Assembly: GCF_900187025.1 (NCBI RefSeq)
Contig: NZ_LT906478.1
Span: 2,340,001 to 2,404,000, forward strand
Length of the DNA: 64,000 nt
Reading direction: 5' to 3'
Source: Listeria ivanovii subsp. ivanovii
GTDB lineage: Bacteria; Bacillota; Bacilli; Lactobacillales; Listeriaceae
The notes below the pieces were generated by a model. The model made no database searches and was not told the DNA's origin. It worked only from the letters and a program-made list of their open reading frames with translations. Position numbers and translations under genes: made by a program. Below are positions 54,896 to 63,105 of the stretch, piece after piece. How positions within the stretch are numbered: the first letter of the stretch is position 1; the number at the start of each line of letters is the position of its first letter.

Positions 54896-55492
54896 TCAAC
54901 TATTTTTTCGAGTAAGCAAATTATAATTCCATTGTCTTATATAATGGTGGAATTGAAGTAGATCCACCTCTAAATAGTATCCTAATTCTCGAATAATATG
55001 TCGCCCTTTAAGATCATTCAATTGTTTGCACCAAGTCTCATTTGACATGAATTTTGTGATGTCTTTTCTAACAGATTCTTTTTCAATTTTCCAAGTCGTT
55101 GTTCGAATTCTTTCGGGGATTTTTTTGATAAACCACTGAATACTATCGACATTTTTATACCTGTTTAAAGAATTAGTTTCTATTTCAATCAAAGTATCCA
55201 CATTTAATTCGTCAATATCTTTTAATGTTTCTTCCACATATATTAATGGAATCTTCCAAGCGACAGTTTTACAAAGAGGTTGGATTTTTGTCTGTTCCCT
55301 TGTAAACCCAAAAACCATTCCTTTTCCCCACGAGGTATTTTTTTGCGCATATTGCATCACGCTACCTTCATCTATCGCGTAAACGTATTGTCCATTTTCC
55401 GGACAATCGATAATTTCCTCTTTTTCCCAGTAAACTAATTTTGCTACTTCTTGAAACATTGGATTACTAGTCAAAAAAAACATTACCTCCAT
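54896..55492 (-). CDS. Unknown protein with a degenerate Crp-like N-terminal domain
   Basis: A 198-residue soluble protein that I do not recognise. The stretch EEIIDCPENGQYVYAIDEGSVMQYA has the spacing of a cyclic-nucleotide-binding beta roll (as in Crp/Fnr/PrfA). The C-terminal 70 residues are helical and rich in Trp, Arg and Lys (RTTTWKIEKESVRKDITKFMSNETW) without a clear helix-turn-helix. Listeria has many Crp/Fnr paralogues and this could be a diverged one. ATG 55492 has AGGAG 8 bases upstream. Confidence 0.65.
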   Translation of the reverse strand: MEVMFFLTSNPMFQEVAKLVYWEKEEIIDCPENGQYVYAIDEGSVMQYAQKNTSWGKGMVFGFTREQTKIQPLCKTVAWKIPLIYVEETLKDIDELNVDTLIEIETNSLNRYKNVDSIQWFIKKIPERIRTTTWKIEKESVRKDITKFMSNETWCKQLNDLKGRHIIRELGYYLEVDLLQFHHYIRQWNYNLLTRKNS

Positions 55493-55552
55493 AGTAAACG
55501 CTCCTCTCATTTAATTTACCTCATGCTAAATCGAATCTTCTTTTATCATAAT

Positions 55553-55598
55553 AAAAAAAAGAGAAGAAAAACGTTCCTAAAGAACACTCTTCCTTCTC
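55553..55598 (-). terminator. Terminator of the HdeD-like gene
   Basis: On the minus strand GAGAAGGAA and an inner GTTC pair with GAAC and TTCTTCTC, followed by eight T. Confidence 0.82.
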
Positions 55599-55632
55599 CA
55601 TTTGTCTATTTTGTGACAAGCTTGCTATTTTT

Positions 55633-56163
55633 TCAAGCTTTACTCTCACCTTTTCTCATAACTCTCCAAAGGGATAAACAAGTTACACCCTGCAAAATGA
55701 AAAATACACCTAAAATAATTCCAATTGCGATAGCTACTAGCGTGTTTGTGAATAGCGAAATAATAGCAATGATTAAACCAAGAATCCCCATTACAAGTAA
55801 TAGCGTCCAACCTGGCAGCCCTTTGACAGAAAATGCAGTTAAGATACGCAACACTGCTGAAGCTAAAATCCAAATGGCAAAAATAATGATAAAGATACGT
55901 TCTGCCATATTAGATTGGAAAATTGCAAAAGCACCAACAACAATAGATAAAATACCATCAAGCATTATCCATTTGGAAATACTCCAATATTTTCGTTCGC
56001 CGAAATAAGAAATCACTTCATTAATACCATTTAAAACTAAAATAATTCCGATGAAAATAGTTAGTGCTTTTAGTGAAGTACTTGGATTAAATATTAAATA
56101 GATACCAAGACCAATCATCACTATTCCTAAAAGTAAAACAAAATATAAATAAACTTTTCTCAT
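55633..56163 (-). CDS. HdeD-like membrane protein (DUF308)
   Basis: A 176-residue protein with six membrane helices in three DUF308 pairs (LGIVMIGLGIYLIFNPSTSL; GILSIVVGAFAIFQSN; LGLIIAIISLF...LGVFFILQG). E. coli HdeD is linked to acid resistance; the link here is only by family. It lies 14 bases after nagB and the gene order suggests co-transcription. ATG follows AAAGGAGTGG. Confidence 0.83.
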   Translation of the reverse strand: MRKVYLYFVLLLGIVMIGLGIYLIFNPSTSLKALTIFIGIILVLNGINEVISYFGERKYWSISKWIMLDGILSIVVGAFAIFQSNMAERIFIIIFAIWILASAVLRILTAFSVKGLPGWTLLLVMGILGLIIAIISLFTNTLVAIAIGIILGVFFILQGVTCLSLWRVMRKGESKA

Positions 56164-56177
56164 ACTACCACTCCTTT

Positions 56178-56909
56178 TTAATATTTAGTAAGTAATGCCC
56201 CTGCTGCTTCGTCGATGATAAACACCACATTCGGATGGTTACGTAAAATGGATGCAGGACAGCTCACGTCTATCGGTCCTTCTAGCATTCCTTTTACAGC
56301 TTCTGCTTTGCGGTCTCCTGATGCAGTTACGAGAATTTGTTTCGCATCCATCATATCTGCCAAACCGAGAGTCAGCATTTGTGATGGCGCTTCGTCTTCT
56401 TTTAAATTATTGTACATAATGGTACTTTTTATAGTAGATTCATCGCTATCTGCTAAAAATAATCGTGCATCAAATGGAGTTCCTGGCTCATTTGCTCCAA
56501 GATGTCCATTTACACCTAACCCTAAAATCTGTAAATCACGCTGATTTTCTTTTAAAATTTGCTTATATCGAGCAATTTCATCCGTGAAATCAGCTAGGCT
56601 CCCATCTAATAATTCCACCCTTTTGGGCATTTTGGTAATGAAATCATAGAATTTTTGATGCATATATGTGTAAACAGTAAAGGAAGCATCTCGTTTTGCG
56701 ACATATTCATCTAAATTCATTAAAAATACTTTTTCAATTGGGATTTCGCCAGCATTAATTCCTTTTACTAGGCCAGCAAACATTCCATCAAAGCTAGCTC
56801 CAGTTGTTGTATTGATAACCGGATTTTCCTTTGATTCAATAACTTGTTTCACAACTTCAAGAGCTGCTTGCGACATTTCATCGTACGTTTTCGTTCTGAT
56901 AATTTTCAT
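56178..56909 (-). CDS. nagB: Glucosamine-6-phosphate deaminase family protein
   Basis: A 243-residue NagB-type protein: TTTGASFDGM sugar-phosphate loop, NLDEYV with the enolising aspartate, and LGLGVNGHLGANEPGTPFDAR with catalytic histidine and glutamate. It would convert glucosamine-6-phosphate to fructose-6-phosphate plus ammonia. It is slightly divergent from typical NagB (KRDASFTVYTYMHQKF after NLDEYV), so a related amino-sugar substrate is possible. ATG follows GGAGGAG. Confidence 0.85.
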   Translation of the reverse strand: MKIIRTKTYDEMSQAALEVVKQVIESKENPVINTTTGASFDGMFAGLVKGINAGEIPIEKVFLMNLDEYVAKRDASFTVYTYMHQKFYDFITKMPKRVELLDGSLADFTDEIARYKQILKENQRDLQILGLGVNGHLGANEPGTPFDARLFLADSDESTIKSTIMYNNLKEDEAPSQMLTLGLADMMDAKQILVTASGDRKAEAVKGMLEGPIDVSCPASILRNHPNVVFIIDEAAGALLTKY

Positions 56910-56966
56910 CAAATATTCTCCTCCAATTGAACTGCCATACTTCTAGCTTACCCTAACGTTATTGCC

Positions 56967-57812
56967 TTAAATCAACCCATGTTTCTGAAAGCTTGCAAAT
57001 AGGCCGTCTTCATCGACAGAACTCGTTACTTCATCAGCCAGAAGTTTCAAATTCTTTTTCGCATTCCCCATAGCAATACCAGTCTTGCAAAAAGTAAGCA
57101 TTTCTGCGTCATTCATACCATCACCGATACCAATTGTATCTTGTTTATCTTTGGCAATATGTTCAAGAAGTATTTCAATTGCTGTTGCTTTATGAATATT
57201 AGGAACCATTAATTCACCACTATCATCTCCAAAGATTGGTACCGTGCAGTGCATTACTTCAAATTTTCCGCTAAATTCGTTTTTGATTTCCTCAAATGGA
57301 ACTTCTTTATTTTCTAAAAAACAAGCTTTATTTACGTCAGTTCGATAAAGATTTGTTTCTCCAAATGTTAGGCTTCCCATAAATGGATGCGGATTATTTT
57401 TTTGTTTTTCACGGGCGATTGGGTCATTTTCCACATCACCATAAATCAATTTATTTAAGTGTGATTCCAAGTTTTCACTTGCAAATAGACCACCATTTGA
57501 TTCTAAATAAAAGTCTAATTTCTTCTTATTGAAAAAATCAACCATATGTACAACGTCTTCATTCGCTACTTTTTGATGGTAGATAATTTTATCATCTACT
57601 TCGACATAACCGCCACCAGCCCCAATAACGCCATCAAAACCAATGGATAAAATAGATTCATATAATTCTGGTTTTGAGCGTCCTGTACATAAATAAACTT
57701 GGTGCCCATTGTTACGGGCTTCTATTATTGCTGTTCTAGCGGAGTCCGGAACTAATCCATCATCATTAACTAGTGTGCCATCTACATCTACAAATACTAT
57801 TTTCTTCGGCAT
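56967..57812 (-). CDS. Cof-type HAD phosphatase
   Basis: A 281-residue HAD subfamily IIB enzyme: VDVDGTLVNDDG nucleophile, LCTGRSKPEL, lysine in NIHKATAIEI and IGDGMNDAEML. It dephosphorylates small phosphate esters. It precedes nagB by 57 bases on the same strand and may act on amino-sugar phosphates (inference). Confidence 0.88.
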   Translation of the reverse strand: MPKKIVFVDVDGTLVNDDGLVPDSARTAIIEARNNGHQVYLCTGRSKPELYESILSIGFDGVIGAGGGYVEVDDKIIYHQKVANEDVVHMVDFFNKKKLDFYLESNGGLFASENLESHLNKLIYGDVENDPIAREKQKNNPHPFMGSLTFGETNLYRTDVNKACFLENKEVPFEEIKNEFSGKFEVMHCTVPIFGDDSGELMVPNIHKATAIEILLEHIAKDKQDTIGIGDGMNDAEMLTFCKTGIAMGNAKKNLKLLADEVTSSVDEDGLFASFQKHGLI

Positions 57813-57885
57813 GCAATACCTCTTTTCGTATGTTAATAATTTAATTATAGCATTACTTTACAAATAAAACGTCCCCATATATAAC

Positions 57886-57922
57886 AAAAAAGCAAGAACC
57901 CTTTTTAATGAGGATTCTTGCC
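57886..57922 (-). terminator. Terminator of the yhgE-like gene
   Basis: On the minus strand GGCAAGAATCC pairs with GGGTTCTTGC (one wobble), followed by TTTTTT. Confidence 0.82.
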
Positions 57923-57938
57923 TTTGTTAATCTGTTAA

Positions 57939-60722
57939 TTAATTTTCAAGTGCCATTAATTTCTGATTATCATCTAGTGCTGATTCGTGTGCATCGTGGC
58001 GTTTTTTCAAGTGGCTCATTGATAGATAAAGTAGTCCAACGCATGCGATTAAGATAAGTGAAAGAACAAGCATCGACATACTGTATACATTTGGTCCCAT
58101 ACCTGCTGCCAGTGACTCTCTAAAGGCATAAATCGAGTAGGTCATTGGTAAGAATGGATGGATTAAATTGAAGAACCATCCTGTAAGTGGCATTGGGAAT
58201 GTTCCGCCCGATCCAGCTAATTGAACAATGAGAAGTACCATTGCAATAAATCGACCAGGGTTATCAAATGTCATTGCAAGAAGCATGATTAAGAACATAT
58301 ATGCTAGGGCTGTGATGATTGCCGTTCCAAAGAATTCAACCATATTATCCGGTCTAAGTCCAAGTGCTATCATGATACCACCTTCGAGTAATGCCATTGC
58401 AACGGCTGCAACAAATCCAAGTGATAATTTACTTAACCACCATTTGTATGCTGGTTGCCCTTCCATAGATACACGTCTAATTGGCATAATAAAGTTAAAT
58501 ACTAGTGCACCAACATATAAAGCTAATGATAATACGTATGGTGCTAAGGCGTGACCATAGTTGCTAACGTGTGTGTATTCCTCATGAGCTAATTTTGTTG
58601 GAGAGGCAATCATGTTGAAAGTTTTATCTGTTCCGTTAGTATCTTTGATTTGTGCTGCCCCATCAGAAAGTTTGGTCGTTAATTCTGTACTACCATCTGT
58701 TAATTTTGTTAGTCCATCACCTAGCTGGAATGAACCATTGGCAAGTTTAGAAGAGCCATCTGCTATTTTAGAAGAACCATCAGCAAGTTGGCTTGTACCA
58801 GATAATAGTTTTGGTGAATTGGTTGCTAGTTGATTTAAACCGCTAGCTAATGCTCCAGAACCTGCTTGCAATTGATTTACACCATTCGCAAGTGTTGGTA
58901 CTTTTGCAGCTAGTTGATTGGTTCCAGCTTCTAGTTGAGTTGCTCCTGATTGAAGGGTATCTGAGTTAGCTGCCAGTTTATTTCCGCCGTCATTCAACTT
59001 GCTTAGTCCATTTTCCATATCAGAGCTACCACTCGCAAGTTGGTTAACTCCTGAAGTTAGTGTTGGAATTTGGTTATTTAATGCATTTGTTCCAGCTACT
59101 AATTTCGCATTTCCAGATTGGGCTGATTTTAAGCCAGCAGTTAATTGGTTCGCCCCACCAATAAGTGTTTGATTTCCTGAACCATTAAGTGCTTGATGGA
59201 TTCCATTAAAGGCATCAGTTGTGCCTTGATGAACTGTGGAATAACCTGCTGAAATTTTGGCAACCCCTGTTTGTAGTTCAGATACTTGTGTTTGAATTGC
59301 TGCTAAGTCTAGTCCAGATAAGCCACTTTGAAGTTTATCCACTGTTGCTACTTGAGTGGCTGATTTTTGGCTTTCTTTATCTAAATCTGCTTGAATCGAA
59401 TCAATGATTTTTTGTTTATCTGCTGCGCTAACACCGTCCGTTGCATTAATTTTTGCTTTAATTGCATCGGCATCAAAGTTAGCGTTTGATTTAATAAAAG
59501 TTAAACCTGATTGAAGATCTGTAAGGCTTTTTTGCAAAGCAGCTAGTTGTTTAGCGAATGCCGCATCTTCTCCATTGACACTTTTATTTAATTGGTCAAT
59601 TCCTTGTTGTAAATCGTTCATCCCTTGTTTTAGTTGCGTAATTTTCCCTTGTTTATCAGTTAAATTATTATCTAATTGATTTAGTCCGGCAGTTAGTTTA
59701 TTACTACCTGCTACCAGTGTATCTAACCCATCTGCAAGGCTTTCTTGTCCGTTATTTAGCTGCGTTACTCCATCTGCTAAAGCTGGGACGCTACCACTCA
59801 TTTTGTTAAGCCCATTTTTTAATGCACTTGAACCGGAATAAGCTTGATTAATCCCACCAGCTAGAGTGTCTACACCCGTTGTATAAGTGAAAACACCATC
59901 GGATAATTTTGTTGCGCCATTATCTAATGCTTGAACACCATCTTTAAGCGGACCAACTCCAGCAGCAAGTGTAGATACTCCTGCGTTTAGTTTATCGCCA
60001 CCAGCTGATGCCGTGTTTACGCCATCTGTATATGTTTTTAGACCCACTTCTAACGTATTTGCCCCATCTTTAAAAGTTAATGAGCTGTCTGCAAGTGTCT
60101 TTAGATTTGTTGAAATGGTTTTATTGCCCTCTTGTGATTTTTCTAGTCCATCTTTTAATTTTCCAGAGCCATCCGCTGCTTGCGCAAAACCATTACCCGT
60201 TTCTTTAATTTTATCAAAAATTGCTTCTGCATAAGATTTCGTTACCTCTGCTGAAACCTCGCTTTTAAGTTGTTTGGCTCCTTGTTCACTCACTACTTGA
60301 CCTAAGTAATTAAGCGAACCATTTGTTTTATAGGATAATTCCATTTTTTTCGGATTTTTATCTAAAACAGTTGCTGCATTTTTTGAGAAATCTTTTGGAA
60401 TCGTGACAATCATATAATATTTACCATCTTTTAAACCTTTTTCAGCTTCTTCCGATGAAAGGAAATTCCAATCGAGTTCGTCGTTACTTTTCAGTTTAGT
60501 TACTAATTGGTCCCCTACGTCCATTGTTTGACCATTGTAATCTACCGCAACATCATTGTTAACAACCGCTACTGGTAAATCTCCTGCCTTACCATAAGGA
60601 TCCCAGACTGATTTTAAGAAAAAGCTTGCATATAAAAGTGGAATAAATAAAATAACTACAAATGACAACAATAGAATTTTATTTTTGAATAATTTTTTCC
60701 ACTCATTTTTTACCATATCCAT
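57939..60722 (-). CDS. YhgE/Pip family membrane protein with long repeat region
   Basis: A 927-residue protein. One membrane helix near residues 16-34 is followed by the Pip N-terminal domain (VAVVNNDVAVDYNGQ). Residues about 170-700 consist of degenerate 11/22-residue repeats with pattern LxxGxxxLxxG (TLADGLNxL, KLTAGLNQL), predicted as a long coiled-coil or helical rod outside the membrane. About five membrane helices close the protein. Family members include phage-infection protein Pip of Lactococcus and B. subtilis YhgE. The Rrf2 gene upstream probably regulates it. The start is ATG 60722 or 60716; ribosome site is weak. Confidence 0.9.
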   Translation of the reverse strand: MDMVKNEWKKLFKNKILLLSFVVILFIPLLYASFFLKSVWDPYGKAGDLPVAVVNNDVAVDYNGQTMDVGDQLVTKLKSNDELDWNFLSSEEAEKGLKDGKYYMIVTIPKDFSKNAATVLDKNPKKMELSYKTNGSLNYLGQVVSEQGAKQLKSEVSAEVTKSYAEAIFDKIKETGNGFAQAADGSGKLKDGLEKSQEGNKTISTNLKTLADSSLTFKDGANTLEVGLKTYTDGVNTASAGGDKLNAGVSTLAAGVGPLKDGVQALDNGATKLSDGVFTYTTGVDTLAGGINQAYSGSSALKNGLNKMSGSVPALADGVTQLNNGQESLADGLDTLVAGSNKLTAGLNQLDNNLTDKQGKITQLKQGMNDLQQGIDQLNKSVNGEDAAFAKQLAALQKSLTDLQSGLTFIKSNANFDADAIKAKINATDGVSAADKQKIIDSIQADLDKESQKSATQVATVDKLQSGLSGLDLAAIQTQVSELQTGVAKISAGYSTVHQGTTDAFNGIHQALNGSGNQTLIGGANQLTAGLKSAQSGNAKLVAGTNALNNQIPTLTSGVNQLASGSSDMENGLSKLNDGGNKLAANSDTLQSGATQLEAGTNQLAAKVPTLANGVNQLQAGSGALASGLNQLATNSPKLLSGTSQLADGSSKIADGSSKLANGSFQLGDGLTKLTDGSTELTTKLSDGAAQIKDTNGTDKTFNMIASPTKLAHEEYTHVSNYGHALAPYVLSLALYVGALVFNFIMPIRRVSMEGQPAYKWWLSKLSLGFVAAVAMALLEGGIMIALGLRPDNMVEFFGTAIITALAYMFLIMLLAMTFDNPGRFIAMVLLIVQLAGSGGTFPMPLTGWFFNLIHPFLPMTYSIYAFRESLAAGMGPNVYSMSMLVLSLILIACVGLLYLSMSHLKKRHDAHESALDDNQKLMALEN

Positions 60723-60756
60723 TTTATTACCGCACTTCTTTCTGTTTAAAGATTTA

Positions 60757-61227
60757 TTACGCTTCGTTCCAATCTATGATAGTTGTCCGTTCTTTCCCAA
60801 TAACTTGCTCGACTAAAACAGATAATTTTTGTGAGTATAGATAATTAGCGTATTCTTTATCCGCATTTCTAAAAGCGCTTGTAATGGTATGAATACCGGA
60901 CTCTGCAAATTCGTGATAGTCGGAGAAAACAGTGTGGATTAAGTCTGAGTCTGGATATGTGTCAATTTTTCCTTCCACTGCTTCTACTATGTCTAACAAA
61001 TTGATTTCTTCTGGATCTTTGGCAAGTGTGAACCCGCCGTTGTTTCCAGATACTGAATTAATCAGTCCGCTAACAACCAGTTTTCTTAAGATTTTACTAA
61101 TGTAAGATGGTGACGAATCACGCAAACGGTGATGGATAGTTACGGAAGAAATGGGAACATCTGCCTTCTGGGTGTACAACATCGTCATAATACAAAATAC
61201 CTGGTCCATACTTTTACTCAACTTCAT
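60757..61227 (-). CDS. Rrf2-family transcriptional regulator
   Basis: A 156-residue Rrf2 protein: MKLSKSMDQVFCIMTML, winged-helix recognition region SPSYISKILRKLVVSGLINSVSGNNGGF, and a long dimerisation helix. The three-cysteine Fe-S motif (C-x5-7-C-x5-C) of IscR/NsrR is missing, so it senses something other than an Fe-S cluster. ATG 61227 follows GGGAGGA. It sits 34 bases before yhgE and behind a palindrome, suggesting autoregulation and control of the pair. Confidence 0.88.
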   Translation of the reverse strand: MKLSKSMDQVFCIMTMLYTQKADVPISSVTIHHRLRDSSPSYISKILRKLVVSGLINSVSGNNGGFTLAKDPEEINLLDIVEAVEGKIDTYPDSDLIHTVFSDYHEFAESGIHTITSAFRNADKEYANYLYSQKLSVLVEQVIGKERTTIIDWNEA

Positions 61228-61261
61228 AATAAAATCCTCCCTCTTCCCATTGTTACCTTTT

Positions 61262-61280
61262 AATGTCTTTAATAGACATT
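61262..61280 (-). promoter_or_regulatory. Palindromic operator of the Rrf2 gene
   Basis: AATGTCT-TTAAT-AGACATT is a perfect 7-5-7 inverted repeat 35 bases before the rrf2 start. The half-site AATGTCT recurs at 61345-61351, near the divergent gadT2 leader. A promoter TTGCAC-N17-TATTGT (minus strand) lies just upstream. Confidence 0.65.
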
Positions 61281-61450
61281 TAACATCTATATACAATACA
61301 CCCATTTTTTTAATAGTGCAAGTATTTTTTACGAAAAAATTACTAATGTCTCTAAAATTTTCTCATTAACGAAAAAAACTGGAATAATTTTCGAATAAAA
61401 ACATGCTAATCTTATAGCTGTTCCAAAAATTATTTAGGAGGTGCTTTACT

Positions 61451-61519
61451 TTGTTAATTGATGATATTCGAAAAAAATCTCATTTACCATTAATTAAGCA
61501 TCATTCTAATTACGTGTAG
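61451..61519 (+). CDS. 22-residue leader ORF upstream of the glutamate/GABA antiporter gene
   Basis: TTG 61451 lies 7 bases after a full AGGAGGTG (61436-61443), one of the best ribosome sites in the window. The peptide MLIDDIRKKSHLPLIKHHSNYV ends at TAG 61519, 50 bases before the antiporter start. It is too short to be a typical gene. It may be a leader peptide coupling translation to antiporter expression, or the relic of a longer gene. HHS and other charged residues near the end could matter for pH or amino-acid sensing; this is inference only. Confidence 0.55.
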   Translation: MLIDDIRKKSHLPLIKHHSNYV

Positions 61520-61569
61520 CTTCGGTTATTTCTTTTAAGTAAACAAAAATAATTCGGAGGTAATACACA

Positions 61570-63093
61570 ATGTCTAAGCAAACAAAATCTTTAACATTAT
61601 TTGGATTTTTCGCCATTACTGCATCAATGGTTATGACTGTTTATGAATATCCAACTTTTGCTACTTCTGGTTTTCATTTAGTATTTTTCTTATTGCTTGG
61701 TGGATTTTTATGGTTTCTACCTGTTGCCTTATGTGCGGCAGAAATGGCCACTGTCGATGGTTGGCAAGAAGGAGGAATATTTTCTTGGGTAGGCAATACG
61801 CTTGGGGAACGCTTTGGATTCGCGGCGATTTTCTTTCAGTGGTTTCAAATTACAGTTGGCTTTGTCACAATGATTTATTTTATTCTCGGGGCACTTTCCT
61901 ATGTATTTGATTTTCCTGCTCTTGAGTCAAATCCGCTTATTAAATTTATTGGGGTGTTAGTTATTTTTTGGGGACTTACTTTCTCCCAACTAGGAGGAAC
62001 GAAAAACACTGCTAAAATAGCCAAATTTGGTTTTATTATCGGTATTCTCATCCCGGCAGTCATTTTATTTGTTCTAGGTATTGCTTATATTGTTGGTGGA
62101 AATCCGCTTCATGTTCAATTTTCCATGGAGGCATTCATACCAGATTTTTCAAAAGCTTCAACATTAGTGATCTTCGTGTCCTTTATTCTCGCTTACATGG
62201 GAGTTGAAGCTTCTGCGAGCCATGTAAATGAAATGAAAAATCCGAAGCGAGATTATCCACTTGCAATGATTATGCTTGTTATCCTTGCAATTGCGTTAAA
62301 TACAATCGGTGGCTTAACTATTTCGGCCGTTTTACCATTAAAAGATCTATCTCTTAGTTCTGGTGTGGTGCAAACATTCCAAGCTTTAATCCTTCATTTT
62401 GGCTCCGGACTTGATTGGGCAGTCAAACTAATCGCTATCATGATTGCGCTTGGTGTTATGGGTGAAGTTAGCGCTTGGGTAGTTGGTCCATCTCGCGGCA
62501 TGTATACTGCGGCAGAAAAAGGATTACTTCCAGAAAAAATGAAGAAAGTAAATAAACACGGTGTTCCTGTACCGCTCATTATGGTGCAAGGTGTAGTTGT
62601 CACTATTTGGGCAGCAATTCTCACATTTGGTGGTGGTGGAAATAATTTGTCCTTCCTAACAGCGATTTCTTTAACCGTTGTCATTTATTTAGTCGGATAC
62701 TTATTGTTCTTTATCGGCTATCTCGTACTTATTTTCAAGAAAGGAAATTTACACCGCACATACCAAATCCCAGGTGGCAAAGTCGTCAAAACCATTATTG
62801 CATTAGTCGGTTTAGTCACATCTATTTTTGCGCTATGTATTTCTTTTGTTCCACCAGCATCTATCGCCGAAAAAAGTCACATGACGTACAGTATCATTTT
62901 GTCGATTAGCTTTGTCGTGACAGTTTTAATTCCTTTTATCATTTATGCTGTTCATGACAAAAAGAATATCGAACCAAAAACTGTCACGCATATTGATTCC
63001 AACAGCATTAACAAATTCACTCATCCTAGAGCTCGCGGTGAGCATATTATTAATCCAGACGAAAAACATATTATGAACCAAGACAAATTATAG
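61570..63093 (+). CDS. gadT2: Glutamate/GABA antiporter
   Basis: A 507-residue APC-family carrier with 12 membrane helices. MTVYEYPTFATSGFHLVFFLLLGG at the start matches GadC, and the C-terminal cytoplasmic tail (HIDSNSINKFTHPRARGEHI) is the region that plugs the pore at neutral pH in E. coli GadC. It exchanges outside glutamate for inside GABA, removing protons from the cell. ATG follows TCGGAGGT. gadD2 starts 12 bases after it. Confidence 0.92.
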   Translation: MSKQTKSLTLFGFFAITASMVMTVYEYPTFATSGFHLVFFLLLGGFLWFLPVALCAAEMATVDGWQEGGIFSWVGNTLGERFGFAAIFFQWFQITVGFVTMIYFILGALSYVFDFPALESNPLIKFIGVLVIFWGLTFSQLGGTKNTAKIAKFGFIIGILIPAVILFVLGIAYIVGGNPLHVQFSMEAFIPDFSKASTLVIFVSFILAYMGVEASASHVNEMKNPKRDYPLAMIMLVILAIALNTIGGLTISAVLPLKDLSLSSGVVQTFQALILHFGSGLDWAVKLIAIMIALGVMGEVSAWVVGPSRGMYTAAEKGLLPEKMKKVNKHGVPVPLIMVQGVVVTIWAAILTFGGGGNNLSFLTAISLTVVIYLVGYLLFFIGYLVLIFKKGNLHRTYQIPGGKVVKTIIALVGLVTSIFALCISFVPPASIAEKSHMTYSIILSISFVVTVLIPFIIYAVHDKKNIEPKTVTHIDSNSINKFTHPRARGEHIINPDEKHIMNQDKL

Positions 63094-63105
63094 GAGGAAA
63101 AAATC

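Noticed and set aside
58600-60200. Tandem DNA repeat array
   Set aside because: The repetition is at protein level inside the YhgE rod; the DNA copies are too diverged to be a repeat array or CRISPR.
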